NCBI RefSeq assembly: GCF_001612945.1 | Contig: NZ_BDBK01000019.1 | Location: forward strand, 62,001-126,000 | Reading direction: 5' to 3' | From: Nocardia inohanensis NBRC 100128 | GTDB lineage: Bacteria > Actinomycetota > Actinomycetes > Mycobacteriales > Mycobacteriaceae | DNA: 64,000 nucleotides | Part shown: positions 15,831 through 24,029 of the stretch, piece after piece | How the letters are laid out: each line of letters starts with the position of its first letter | How positions within the stretch are numbered: position 1 is the stretch's first letter | Position numbers and translations under genes: made by a program | The notes under the pieces: generated by a model | Seen by the model: only the letters and a program-made list of their open reading frames with translations | What the model was told of the DNA's origin: nothing | Databases searched by the model: none

Positions 15831-16940
15831 CTGTCCGCCGGACCTGGTACTCCGACCCGCACTCCGGTCGGCGCGGGATCAGTCGTCGCCGCCGTGGAGG
15901 AACGGCTCACGGGGTTCTTCGTCTCCCGCAAGGAGATCGTGGAGCCGCTCGGGCCGGTGTTCGTGGACGCCGCGCAAGCCCTGGAGGATTTCGTGCTGCG
16001 CGGCGGGAAGCGGACGCGGCCCGCCTTCGCGTGGACCGGCTGGCTGGGCGCGGGGCGCGATGCGGAGGAGGCCGAGGCCGATGCGGTGCTGACCGCCTGT
16101 TCGGCCCTCGAACTGGTGCAGGCGTGCGCGCTGATCCACGACGACATCATCGATTCCTCGCGCACCCGGCGCGGATTCCCGACCGTGCACGTGGATTACG
16201 AAGGGCGGCACCGCGATCAGGGCTGGGCGGGTGATTCCGCTCACTACGGCGAGAGCGTCGCCGTGCTGATCGGCGACCTGGCGCTGGCCTGGGCCGACGA
16301 TATGGTGCGCGACGCGGGGCTGCCCGCCGCCGCGGCCGCGCGCTTCGCCCCGGTGTGGGCGGGCATGCGCACCGAGGTGCTCGGCGGCCAGCTGCTGGAC
16401 ATCTACGGCGAGGTCAGCGGCGACGAGACGGTGGCGGCGGCGCTGCGCATCAACCGCTACAAAACCGCCGCGTACACCATCGAACGGCCGCTGCACATGG
16501 GCGCCGCGCTGGCCGGAGCCGACGCCGACCTGATCGCCGCCTACCGCGAATTCGGCACCGATATCGGTATCGCCTTCCAGCTCCGCGACGACCTGCTCGG
16601 CGTCTTCGGCGACCCCGCCATCACCGGCAAACCCTCCGGCGACGACCTGCGCGAAGGCAAGCGCACCGTCCTCATCGCCGAAGCCCTGCACCGCGCCGAC
16701 CAGGTGAATCCGGCGGCCGCCACCCTCATCCGCACCAGCCTCGGCACCGACGTGACCCCGGACCGGGTCACCGAATTGCGTGGCGTCCTCACCGAATTGG
16801 GCGCCGTCGACGCCGTCGAACAACGCATCACCAGCCTCACCGAACAGGCCCTCACCGCCCTGGACGCCAGCACCGCCACCGGCGACGCCAAACGACAACT
16901 CCGTGCGATGGCGCTGGCCGCCACCGCACGCGCCTACTGA
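15831..16940 (+). CDS. idsA2: Polyprenyl diphosphate synthase (GGPP synthase, IdsA2-like)
   Basis: Trans-prenyltransferase of 369 aa that builds C20 (or longer) prenyl diphosphates from IPP, feeding phytoene synthase and other isoprenoids. The first aspartate-rich motif is in LIHDDIIDSSRTRRG and the second in FQLRDDLLGVFGD; GGKRTRP binds diphosphate. The start is unclear. AGGAGG at 15820-15825 stands 5 bases before a CTG at 15831, and no ATG, GTG or TTG has a similar site; the next GTG (15894) would cut the N-terminus. It lies 96 bp upstream of crtI, which supports a role in carotenoid precursor supply. Confidence 0.88.
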   Translation: MSAGPGTPTRTPVGAGSVVAAVEERLTGFFVSRKEIVEPLGPVFVDAAQALEDFVLRGGKRTRPAFAWTGWLGAGRDAEEAEADAVLTACSALELVQACALIHDDIIDSSRTRRGFPTVHVDYEGRHRDQGWAGDSAHYGESVAVLIGDLALAWADDMVRDAGLPAAAAARFAPVWAGMRTEVLGGQLLDIYGEVSGDETVAAALRINRYKTAAYTIERPLHMGAALAGADADLIAAYREFGTDIGIAFQLRDDLLGVFGDPAITGKPSGDDLREGKRTVLIAEALHRADQVNPAAATLIRTSLGTDVTPDRVTELRGVLTELGAVDAVEQRITSLTEQALTALDASTATGDAKRQLRAMALAATARAY

Positions 16941-17036
16941 TACCGTCCAGCCGCCCCGGCGCGTGTCCGCCGCAGCCGGATCGGCGCACCGGCGCACGAC
17001 AGAGACCGCGGACAGCGGCAGGAAGGCTGACACGGC

Positions 17037-18587
17037 ATGAAAACGGTTGCGGGAGCGACGGATCGGGTCGTGGTGGTCGGGGCCGGGTTGTCCGGGCTGG
17101 CGGCCGCACTGCATCTGGTGGGCGCGGGGCGGCAGGTGACCGTGCTCGAGCGCGACGATCGACCGGGCGGCCGGGTCGGGTCCTATCGCGGGCCTGACTA
17201 TGAGATCGATTCCGGGGCAACGATTCTGACCATACCCGGCCTGATCGACGAGGCGCTGGCCGCTGTCGGGCAGACGCGCGAAGGCGTCGGGCTGCGGATC
17301 ATCGAGATGGAGCCCGCGTATCGGGCGCGGTTCGCCGACGGCGGCGAGGTGGGGGTCTACTCGGATCCGAAGGCCATGGCGGACGAGGTGGCGCGGGTGC
17401 GGGATGCCGGTGCGGCGCAACGGTATCGGCGACTGCGGGGGTGGCTGAGCGGAGTGTACGAGGCCGAGTTCGGGCAGTTCATGGACACCAATTTCGATTC
17501 GCCCCTCGACATGGTGCGCTACCCGGCCAAGCGGCGGGCGCTGCTGAAGCTGGTGCGACTGCGGGCTTTCGGGCGGCTCGGACCGCGGGTGCGCAAGATC
17601 ATGGGCGATGAGCAGTTGGCTCGGCTGTTCAGTTTCCAGGCGCTGTTCGCGGGAACCTCGCCGGATCAGGCCTTGGCGGTCTACGGGGCGATTCCCTATA
17701 TGGATACCTGCCTGGGCGTTTCGTACCCGGAGGGCGGGATGCGGGCGATCGCCACGGCCATGGCGAAGGCGTTCACGGATGCGGGCGGCACGCTCGAACT
17801 GGGGACCGAGGTCACCGGGATCGAGTACGACGGCGCGCGGGCGACCGCCGTGCACACCGCCGACGGGCGGGCGCTGCGGTGCGATGCACTGGTGGTGACG
17901 GCCGATATCGGCTCGCTGCGCCGCTTCGGGCTGCGTCGCCGCCGCCGGTTGCGCGCATCCCCCTCGGCAGTGGTCGCGCACGGCACGGTGCCCGCGGATG
18001 TGGCGGCGAACTGGCCGGTGCAGGCCCATCACACCATCGACTTCGGGCACGAGTGGACCCGGACTTTCGCCGAGATCGCGGCCCGGCGCGGCCGCGGGAA
18101 GCTGATGAGCGATCCGTCGCTGTTGCTGACCCGGCCGGCGCTGACCGACCCGAACCTGTACATCGACCGCACCGAACCGCATATCGACGCGACCGGTCGG
18201 TTGGGCGAGACGCGCAGATACGAACCGTTCTCCCTGCTGGCCCCCTGCCCGAATCTGGATGCGGCGCCGCTGGACTGGGACCGGCTCACACCCCACTACC
18301 TGCGCGAACTCCTGGAAACCCTGGAAAACCGCGGCTACCAAGGCATTTCGCAAGCCTTCACCATCGACCACATCGACACCCCGCGCACCTGGGCGCGCAA
18401 GGGCATGCTCGCGGGCACGCCGTTCTCCGCCGCCCACCTGTTCCGTCAGACCGGTCCGTTCCGTACCCGGAACCTGGTGCGCGGCCGCGAAAACGTCGTG
18501 CTGGCCGGCTCCGGAACCGTCCCCGGCGTAGGCGTTCCGACGGTGCTACTCTCCGGAAAACTCGCTGCGGCGCGGATCACGGGGTGA
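17037..18587 (+). CDS. crtI: Phytoene desaturase CrtI
   Basis: FAD-dependent desaturase (516 aa) that converts phytoene to lycopene or related polyenes. The N-terminal VVVVGAGLSGLAAALHLVGAGRQVTVLERDDRPGG flavin-binding fold, YEIDSGATILT, and the C-terminal carotenoid oxidase signature NVVLAGSGTVPGVGVPTVLLSGK are clear. The ATG at 17037 has AGGAAGG upstream. It stands between idsA2 and mptA on the same strand, so the prenyl synthase, desaturase and crtB further on may form one interrupted carotenoid run. Number of desaturation steps cannot be told. Confidence 0.9.
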   Translation: MKTVAGATDRVVVVGAGLSGLAAALHLVGAGRQVTVLERDDRPGGRVGSYRGPDYEIDSGATILTIPGLIDEALAAVGQTREGVGLRIIEMEPAYRARFADGGEVGVYSDPKAMADEVARVRDAGAAQRYRRLRGWLSGVYEAEFGQFMDTNFDSPLDMVRYPAKRRALLKLVRLRAFGRLGPRVRKIMGDEQLARLFSFQALFAGTSPDQALAVYGAIPYMDTCLGVSYPEGGMRAIATAMAKAFTDAGGTLELGTEVTGIEYDGARATAVHTADGRALRCDALVVTADIGSLRRFGLRRRRRLRASPSAVVAHGTVPADVAANWPVQAHHTIDFGHEWTRTFAEIAARRGRGKLMSDPSLLLTRPALTDPNLYIDRTEPHIDATGRLGETRRYEPFSLLAPCPNLDAAPLDWDRLTPHYLRELLETLENRGYQGISQAFTIDHIDTPRTWARKGMLAGTPFSAAHLFRQTGPFRTRNLVRGRENVVLAGSGTVPGVGVPTVLLSGKLAAARITG

Positions 18588-18616
18588 TCTCCGACATGCC
18601 CGGACCCGATCACCCC
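18575..18616 (+). terminator. Possible hairpin at the crtI 3' end
   Basis: GGGGTGATC at 18581-18589 can pair with GATCACCCC at 18608-18616, and alternatively GATCAC at 18575 with GTGATC at 18584. The left arm overlaps the crtI stop. No T run follows. Confidence 0.35.
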
Positions 18617-18648
18617 GCACCGGGGCGGTAGCACCGGCGGTGAAGCAC

Positions 18649-18654
18649 TAGACT
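18649..18654 (+). promoter_or_regulatory. Candidate -10 box for mptA
   Basis: TAGACT lies about 65 bp before the mptA ATG. No convincing -35 hexamer was found at the right distance, so this is only a suggestion. Confidence 0.3.
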
Positions 18655-18718
18655 GACCGGCGTCCTGAATCCAACGCGCGCAGCCGCCGCCGACCTTTCC
18701 GGGGGGAACGACCGCCTT

Positions 18719-20362
18719 ATGCCGACCCCCGATATGGACGCCGCCATCGCCCCGGACGCCACCCGCGCCCGCGAGGCCGCGGCGGCGCACCCGGACGATC
18801 ACCTGGCCGCGCCGCACTGGTTGCGCAATGCCGCCGACTTCGCCCGCAGCCCGGAAGGGCACGCCGCCGCGCTCGGATTCTTCGGCGCCATGCTGATCAC
18901 CTTCGGCGGCTTCGGCGCGGGCAGCCTGCGCCGCACCGATCCGCTGCTGGAGGCCGCGCACCTGTCGTGGCTGCGCTTCGGGCACGGCTACGTGCTGTCC
19001 ACGGTGTTCGTCTGGATCGGCGTCATCGCCATGATCACCGCGTGGGTGCGGTTGGGGCGCATCGTCATCGGCAATCAGCCGGGCGCGACGGTCAGCCTGA
19101 ACGAGCTGCGCGCCATCGTCGGCATCTGGATCTTCCCGCTGCTGTTCGCGGTCCCCATGTTCAGCCGCGACGCCTACTCGTATCTGGCGCAGGGCGCGCT
19201 GCTGCGCGACGGCTTCAACCCGTACCTGGTCGGGCCGGTGCAGAACCCCGGTGTGCTGCTGGACAATGTGAGCCCGGTCTGGACCACCACCACCGCCCCC
19301 TACGGGCCGATCTTCCTGCTCATGGCGCGCGGCATCACCACCATCACCGGTGACAACGTGGTGGCGGGGACCATAGCGCTGCGGCTGGTCATGCTGCCGG
19401 GCCTGGCGCTGATGCTCTGGGCGGTACCGCATCTGACCAAACACCTCGGCGGCAAGCCGACCGTGGCGGTGTGGCTGGCGGTGCTCAATCCGCTGGTGCT
19501 GATCCATCTCATCGGCGGCGTGCACAACGAGATGCTGATGGTCGGGCTGATGACCGCGGGCATCGCGCTGGTGCTGGAGCACCATCACGCGGCGGGCATC
19601 GTGGTGGTGGCGATCGGCGTGGCGGTGAAGGCGACCGCGGGCGTGGCGCTGCCATTCCTGGTGTGGATCTGGATGATTCACGAACGCGAACGCCGGGCCG
19701 CGCAGAACGAGGGCGAACTGCCGCATCCGGTGCGGACTTTCGCCAAGATCAGCGGGCTGGGCGTGGCGGTGTTCGTGCTGGTGTTCACCGTCGCCACCTG
19801 GCTGACCGGGCTGGGGCGCGACGGGGTCGGCTGGCTGACCGCGCTGTCGGGGTCGAAGAAGATCATCAACTGGCTGTCGCTGCCGACCGTGCTGGCGCAC
19901 ATGGTCACCTGGGTGACGCCGCTGCGGCTGGAATCGGTGCTGTCGGTGACCCGGACCATCTGCGCGATCGCCATGGTCGCGGTGCTGGTGTGGGCGTGGT
20001 GGCGGTTCAAGAGCACCGAACGCGAAGCGGTGATGGGCATCCTGGTCGCCTTCGTCGCGATCGTCATCCTCTCCCCCGCCGCGCTGCCCTGGTACTACTC
20101 GTGGCCGCTCGCCCTCGCCGCCGGATTCGCGCTGTCCACCGGGACATTGCAATGGCTGGTCGGCGTGTGTACCTGGCTCATGCTGGTGTTCCAGCCCGAC
20201 GGGTCCATCGGCCTGTACAGCTTCCTGCACGTCGCCCTGGCCACCTTCGCGGCCGTGGTGGCGGCGCTGTCGCTCAAGAACGCGGACCCGTTGAAGCTGA
20301 GCGCCCACCACCCGCATCGCGAGGCCGCGCGGATCGACGGCGGCCACGCCACCACGACATGA
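18719..20362 (+). CDS. mptA: Alpha-(1->6)-mannopyranosyltransferase MptA
   Basis: Polytopic GT-C glycosyltransferase (547 aa) that extends the alpha-1,6-mannan backbone of lipomannan with polyprenol-phosphate-mannose on the outer face of the membrane. Roughly a dozen hydrophobic segments are visible, with the conserved loop FSRDAYSYLAQGALLRDGFNPYLVGP after the third or fourth helix; the Asp in SRDAYSY fits the GT-C catalytic region. It matches Rv2174 in sequence and position. Its stop overlaps the crtB start by 4 bp (ATGA), so a mannan gene and a carotenoid gene are translationally coupled. Confidence 0.92.
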   Translation: MPTPDMDAAIAPDATRAREAAAAHPDDHLAAPHWLRNAADFARSPEGHAAALGFFGAMLITFGGFGAGSLRRTDPLLEAAHLSWLRFGHGYVLSTVFVWIGVIAMITAWVRLGRIVIGNQPGATVSLNELRAIVGIWIFPLLFAVPMFSRDAYSYLAQGALLRDGFNPYLVGPVQNPGVLLDNVSPVWTTTTAPYGPIFLLMARGITTITGDNVVAGTIALRLVMLPGLALMLWAVPHLTKHLGGKPTVAVWLAVLNPLVLIHLIGGVHNEMLMVGLMTAGIALVLEHHHAAGIVVVAIGVAVKATAGVALPFLVWIWMIHERERRAAQNEGELPHPVRTFAKISGLGVAVFVLVFTVATWLTGLGRDGVGWLTALSGSKKIINWLSLPTVLAHMVTWVTPLRLESVLSVTRTICAIAMVAVLVWAWWRFKSTEREAVMGILVAFVAIVILSPAALPWYYSWPLALAAGFALSTGTLQWLVGVCTWLMLVFQPDGSIGLYSFLHVALATFAAVVAALSLKNADPLKLSAHHPHREAARIDGGHATTT

Positions 20363-21393
20363 CCAACGCGGAATTCGGGCACCACGACCGGAATGCCGGG
20401 CTAGGGCAAGCACATCCGCATCTGCGTGCGGTGGACGGTGGCCCGGCCGCATCCGAGGACGAGGCGCGGCTGGCTCGCGCCTATCGGGACTGCCGCCGGA
20501 TCGCCGCCGCGCACGGGCGGACGTATTTCCTGGCCACGCGGCTGCTGGAAGCAGAGCGAAGACCGGCAGTGCACGCGCTGTACGCGTTCGCGCGCATGGT
20601 GGACGACATCGTGGACGCCGCCGACGCGCCCACCCGTGCCGCGGAATCGGCACGGTCGCTGGACCGGATCGAATACGAGCTACGCGGGCGGCTGGCGCAG
20701 GCTCCGGTGGATACTCCGGCGACCGACGAAGACCGCATCCTGCTCGCCGTCTCCGACACCATCCGCCGCTATGGCATTGCGCCCGAACACTTCTGGGTGT
20801 TCCTCGACTCCATGCGCATGGACATCCCCGGCGGACCGCAATACCGCGACCGCTACCCGTCCATGGACGCTCTGCGCGAATACATGCGCGGTTCGGCCGC
20901 CGCCATCGGCCTGCAATTGCTTCCGGTGCTCGGCACCGTGGTCCCCCGCGCCGAAGCCGAACCCGCGGCCGCCGCGCTCGGTGAAGCCTTCCAGCTCACC
21001 AATTTCCTGCGCGATATCGCCGAAGACCTGGACCGCGGCCGCGTCTACCTGCCCGCGGACGAACTGGCCGCCTTCGACGTGGACGCCGGACTCCTGCTGC
21101 ACTGCCGCGAAACCGGCCGCACCGACCAGCGCGTGCGCCGGGCCCTCGCCCACCTGATCGCCGTCAACCGCGGCGTCTACCGCCGCGCCACCCCCGGCAT
21201 CGATCTGCTGTCCGCGCGAGTCCGCCCCGGCATCCGCACCGCCGCCACCCTCTACAGCGGCATCCTCGACGAAATCGAACGCACCGACTACGCCGTCTTC
21301 ACCCGCCGCGCCGTGGTCCCCCGCCACCGCCGAATCCGGGTCGCCGCAAAGGAATTCGCCGCCTCCCGCCCCCTGCGGCGCACATACCGATAG
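20359..21393 (+). CDS. crtB: Phytoene synthase CrtB
   Basis: Head-to-head condensation of two GGPP to phytoene, the first committed step of carotenoid synthesis (344 aa). Both aspartate-rich motifs are present, ARMVDDIVDAADAP and NFLRDIAEDLDRGRVYLP, along with YAFARMVDD and AIGLQLLPVLG. The ATG at 20359 overlaps the mptA stop. It is followed by a hairpin terminator at 21393-21420. The enzyme should act with idsA2 and crtI coded just upstream. Confidence 0.92.
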   Translation: MTNAEFGHHDRNAGLGQAHPHLRAVDGGPAASEDEARLARAYRDCRRIAAAHGRTYFLATRLLEAERRPAVHALYAFARMVDDIVDAADAPTRAAESARSLDRIEYELRGRLAQAPVDTPATDEDRILLAVSDTIRRYGIAPEHFWVFLDSMRMDIPGGPQYRDRYPSMDALREYMRGSAAAIGLQLLPVLGTVVPRAEAEPAAAALGEAFQLTNFLRDIAEDLDRGRVYLPADELAAFDVDAGLLLHCRETGRTDQRVRRALAHLIAVNRGVYRRATPGIDLLSARVRPGIRTAATLYSGILDEIERTDYAVFTRRAVVPRHRRIRVAAKEFAASRPLRRTYR

Positions 21394-21420
21394 TTCCCCG
21401 GCACCTCAGCGCCGGGGAAC
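21393..21420. terminator. Bidirectional terminator between crtB and the Rv2175c-like gene
   Basis: GTTCCCCGGC at 21393-21402 pairs perfectly with GCCGGGGAAC at 21411-21420, with an 8-base loop. The two flanking genes converge on it, 0 and 14 bp away. Confidence 0.7.
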
Positions 21421-21434
21421 GGTGAATCGTCGGC

Positions 21435-21803
21435 TCAGAACGGATCCGCGGCGGCGCGGCGGATGACCTCGCGCGCCAGGGGCCCGTGCAGGGCATCGAT
21501 GGGGCGACCCGGCAGCGAGTCGTCCTCCTTGTAGATCCATTCCAGGATCTCTTCGTCGGTGTATTTACCGTCACGCATGACGGTGATCAGCGGGGTCACA
21601 TGCTTGGCGACCGCCCCGGTGGAGTCGAAGAACTCCTTGGGGACGCCGGCGATGCCGTCGCGGCGGACCGCGAGGATCTGGTGGTCACGCAGCATCTGGT
21701 GCACCCGGGTGACCACCATGCCCAGCTGTTCTGCCACGTCGGGCAGCGGGATCAGGGTCACCGAAGCCGGCAGGACGTCTTCGCTGCAAGGAAAGGCACT
21801 CAC
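21435..21803 (-). CDS. Helix-turn-helix DNA-binding protein, Rv2175c-like
   Basis: 122-aa regulator. LIPLPDVAEQLGMVVTRVHQMLRDHQILAVRRDG is the winged helix region, and FDSTGAVAKHVTPLITVMRDGKYTDEEILEWIYKEDDSLPGRPIDAL is the C-terminal part, nearly as in M. tuberculosis Rv2175c. In that species the protein is phosphorylated by PknL, whose gene is divergent here too. The start was taken as GTG at 21803; TACCGT on the minus strand ends 7 bases before it, suggesting a leaderless mRNA. Its DNA target is not visible. Confidence 0.85.
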   Translation of the reverse strand: MSAFPCSEDVLPASVTLIPLPDVAEQLGMVVTRVHQMLRDHQILAVRRDGIAGVPKEFFDSTGAVAKHVTPLITVMRDGKYTDEEILEWIYKEDDSLPGRPIDALHGPLAREVIRRAAADPF

Positions 21804-21816
21804 CCCGATAACGGTA
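21804..21816 (-). promoter_or_regulatory. Leaderless promoter of the Rv2175c-like gene
   Basis: On the minus strand TACCGT (21816-21811) is followed by seven bases and the GTG at 21803. On the plus strand TACCAT at 21858-21863 may serve divergent pknL. Confidence 0.45.
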
Positions 21817-21911
21817 GTCGGTCGCGTCGCCACGGCCGCATCACACCCCGACGCGACTACCATCGGGTGAGCCGCACCGGGCGGCAGGCAACGTGGAAGG
21901 GCAATAGTCAG

Positions 21912-23960
21912 TTGATCGGCGAGATGCTGGAAGGGCGCTACCGCATCGACGCGCCGATCGCGCGTGGCGGTATGTCCATGGTGTTCCGAGGGGTCGACAC
22001 CCGCTTGGACCGACCGGTCGCTATCAAGGTGATGGATCCGAAGTTCGCATCCGATCCGCAATTCCTGACGCGATTCGAGCTCGAGGCGCGCGCGGTCGCC
22101 AAGCTCAAACACCCCTCGCTGGTCGCGGTGTACGACCAGGGCGTGGACGGCGACCACCCGTTCCTGATCATGGAATTGGTCGAGGGCGGCACCCTGCGCG
22201 AGCTGCTGCGCGAACGCGGGCCGATGCCGCCGCACGCGGTGCGCGCGGTTGCCGAACCGGTGCTGCAAGCCATCGGCGTGGCGCACGCCTCCGGGCTGGT
22301 GCATCGCGATATCAAGCCCGAGAACGTCCTCATCTCCGACTCCGGCGAAGTCAAGATCGCCGACTTCGGCCTGGTGCGCGCGGTCGCGGAGGCCAAGATC
22401 ACCGCCGACAGCGTGATACTGGGCACCGCCGCCTACCTCTCGCCCGAACAGGTCACCACCGGCGATGCCGACGCGCGCAGCGACGTCTACTCGGCGGGCA
22501 TTCTCATCTTCGAAATGCTCACCGGGCGTACCCCTTTCACCGGCGACAATTCGCTCTCGATCGCCTTGCAGCGGACCGAGAAGGATGTGCCCAGCCCGAG
22601 CCGGTTCATCGGCGGCGTACCGCCGGAGATCGACGAACTGGTCGCGCACGCCACCGCCCGCGAACCCTCGCATCGCTTCTCGAACGCAACCGAGATGGCG
22701 GGCGAGCTACGCCGGATCGCCCGCGACCTCCAGCTACCCGAATACCGGGTGCCCGCGCCGCAGGAATCGGCCGAACATCTCAGCTCGCGCTACCGGGTCG
22801 GCGGTCCGACTCCGCAAATGCCCGCCCGCGCCCCGCACACTCCCGGCCCGGTCCGGCATGCCCCCGCCGCCCGGCACGCGCCGGCCGGTGCGCGGCACGC
22901 CCCGGCCGGCGCGGCCGATATGACTACCAAGCTGCCGGTGGATCCGCCCACCGAATTCGTGCAGCCGCCGCATCAGCAGACCAGAGTCATGACGGCCGCA
23001 CGGGAATTGGCGCCCGATTACGCGCCGTCCGCCGCGCCCCCCGATCAGCCTTCCGGCCGTGGCGATTTCATCGAGGATCGCGGCAGATCTCGGCGGCGAG
23101 TGATGATCTGGCTCGGCATCGTGATCACCCTGGCGCTGCTGCTCGGCATCGGCGGCTGGTGGCTCGGGGTGGGGCGCTACGACGCGGTGCCGTCCATCGC
23201 GGGCATGGATCAGCAGAAGGCGGTCAGCACCCTGCAATCCGCCGGCTTCGAGACCGAGATCCGCAACAAGGCTTCCGACACCGTTCCGCAGGGCAATGTG
23301 GTCGGCACCGATCCGTCCGCCGGCAGCAAGGTGCTCAAGGGCGCGACCATCGCGGTGCTGGTCTCCAGCGGTAAACCGAAGGTCCCCGATGTGCAGGCCG
23401 GGCAGTCCGTGGACGCGGTCAACAAGGCCATTCGCGAGGCCGGACTGACCCCCGTGGACGGCGGCGAGGTCGGCAGTACCGCACCCAAAGGCAGTGTGGC
23501 CAAAGTGGATCCGGGCCCCGGCACCGTACTGCCCGCCAACGCGCAGGTGAAGGTCTACAAGAGCAAGGGATCCCAGCCGGTCAAGGTGCCCAATGTGAGC
23601 GGCAAGACCGAGGAAGAAGCGCGGACCGCCCTTCAGAAGGCCGGGCTCACGGTCAGCTCCACCCGCAGCGAATACGACGGCAAGGTGAAGTCCGGCCAGG
23701 TCATCGGCACCGATCCGGCCTCCGGGGCGACCGTGGATTCCGGCAACGGCGTGGTGCTGATCGTCAACAACGCGCTGGAGATGCCCTCGGTGCTGGGCAA
23801 CAGCGTCTCGACCGCGCGCTCCAAACTGGAGGGGATGGGTTTGACGGTCACGGTGCGGCAGTTGGCCGCCAACGACTCGTCGATCGTCATCTCGCAGAGC
23901 GTCGCGCCCAACGCGAGTGTGGAACCGGGGGCGACCATCACCCTCGTGGCGTTGCCTTGA
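21912..23960 (+). CDS. pknL: Ser/Thr protein kinase PknL with PASTA domains
   Basis: Membrane receptor-type kinase (682 aa). Kinase motifs: IARGGMSMVFRG loop, AIKVMD Lys, HRDIKPENVL catalytic loop, ADFG, and GTAAYLSPEQ. A Pro/Ala-rich linker precedes one transmembrane helix (about 397-420) and four PASTA repeats (about 423-682), each ending in a GxxV-type segment. From memory, M. tuberculosis PknL lacks PASTA repeats, whereas corynebacterial PknL has them, so this is the sensor-bearing form. TTG at 21912 is taken as start; GTG 21867 and ATG 21924 are in frame alternatives. Likely partner: the Rv2175c-like protein. Confidence 0.88.
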   Translation: MIGEMLEGRYRIDAPIARGGMSMVFRGVDTRLDRPVAIKVMDPKFASDPQFLTRFELEARAVAKLKHPSLVAVYDQGVDGDHPFLIMELVEGGTLRELLRERGPMPPHAVRAVAEPVLQAIGVAHASGLVHRDIKPENVLISDSGEVKIADFGLVRAVAEAKITADSVILGTAAYLSPEQVTTGDADARSDVYSAGILIFEMLTGRTPFTGDNSLSIALQRTEKDVPSPSRFIGGVPPEIDELVAHATAREPSHRFSNATEMAGELRRIARDLQLPEYRVPAPQESAEHLSSRYRVGGPTPQMPARAPHTPGPVRHAPAARHAPAGARHAPAGAADMTTKLPVDPPTEFVQPPHQQTRVMTAARELAPDYAPSAAPPDQPSGRGDFIEDRGRSRRRVMIWLGIVITLALLLGIGGWWLGVGRYDAVPSIAGMDQQKAVSTLQSAGFETEIRNKASDTVPQGNVVGTDPSAGSKVLKGATIAVLVSSGKPKVPDVQAGQSVDAVNKAIREAGLTPVDGGEVGSTAPKGSVAKVDPGPGTVLPANAQVKVYKSKGSQPVKVPNVSGKTEEEARTALQKAGLTVSSTRSEYDGKVKSGQVIGTDPASGATVDSGNGVVLIVNNALEMPSVLGNSVSTARSKLEGMGLTVTVRQLAANDSSIVISQSVAPNASVEPGATITLVALP

Positions 23961-23985
23961 TCCCATAGGAACACCGGAAACGCGA

Positions 23986-24014
23986 ACGGCCCGATCGGAT
24001 TCCGATCGGGCCGT
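23986..24014. terminator. Bidirectional terminator between pknL and aroG
   Basis: ACGGCCCGATCGGA at 23986-23999 and its exact complement at 24001-24014 form a 14-bp stem with a single central base. The flanking genes converge on it. Confidence 0.75.
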
Positions 24015-24029
24015 ACTCGTGTGCGGAAC

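Noticed and set aside
15879..18437. 852-codon open frame on the minus strand opposite idsA2 and crtI
   Set aside because: It gives no recognisable domain and is Arg/Gly/His-rich; the plus-strand genes have complete catalytic motifs.
18446..20653. 735-codon minus-strand frame opposite mptA
   Set aside because: A His/Arg/Gln-rich product without motifs; the plus-strand protein is a clear polytopic mannosyltransferase.
21486..21911. Upstream extension of pknL to 21486
   Set aside because: It covers the Rv2175c-like gene on the other strand and adds no known domain before the kinase.
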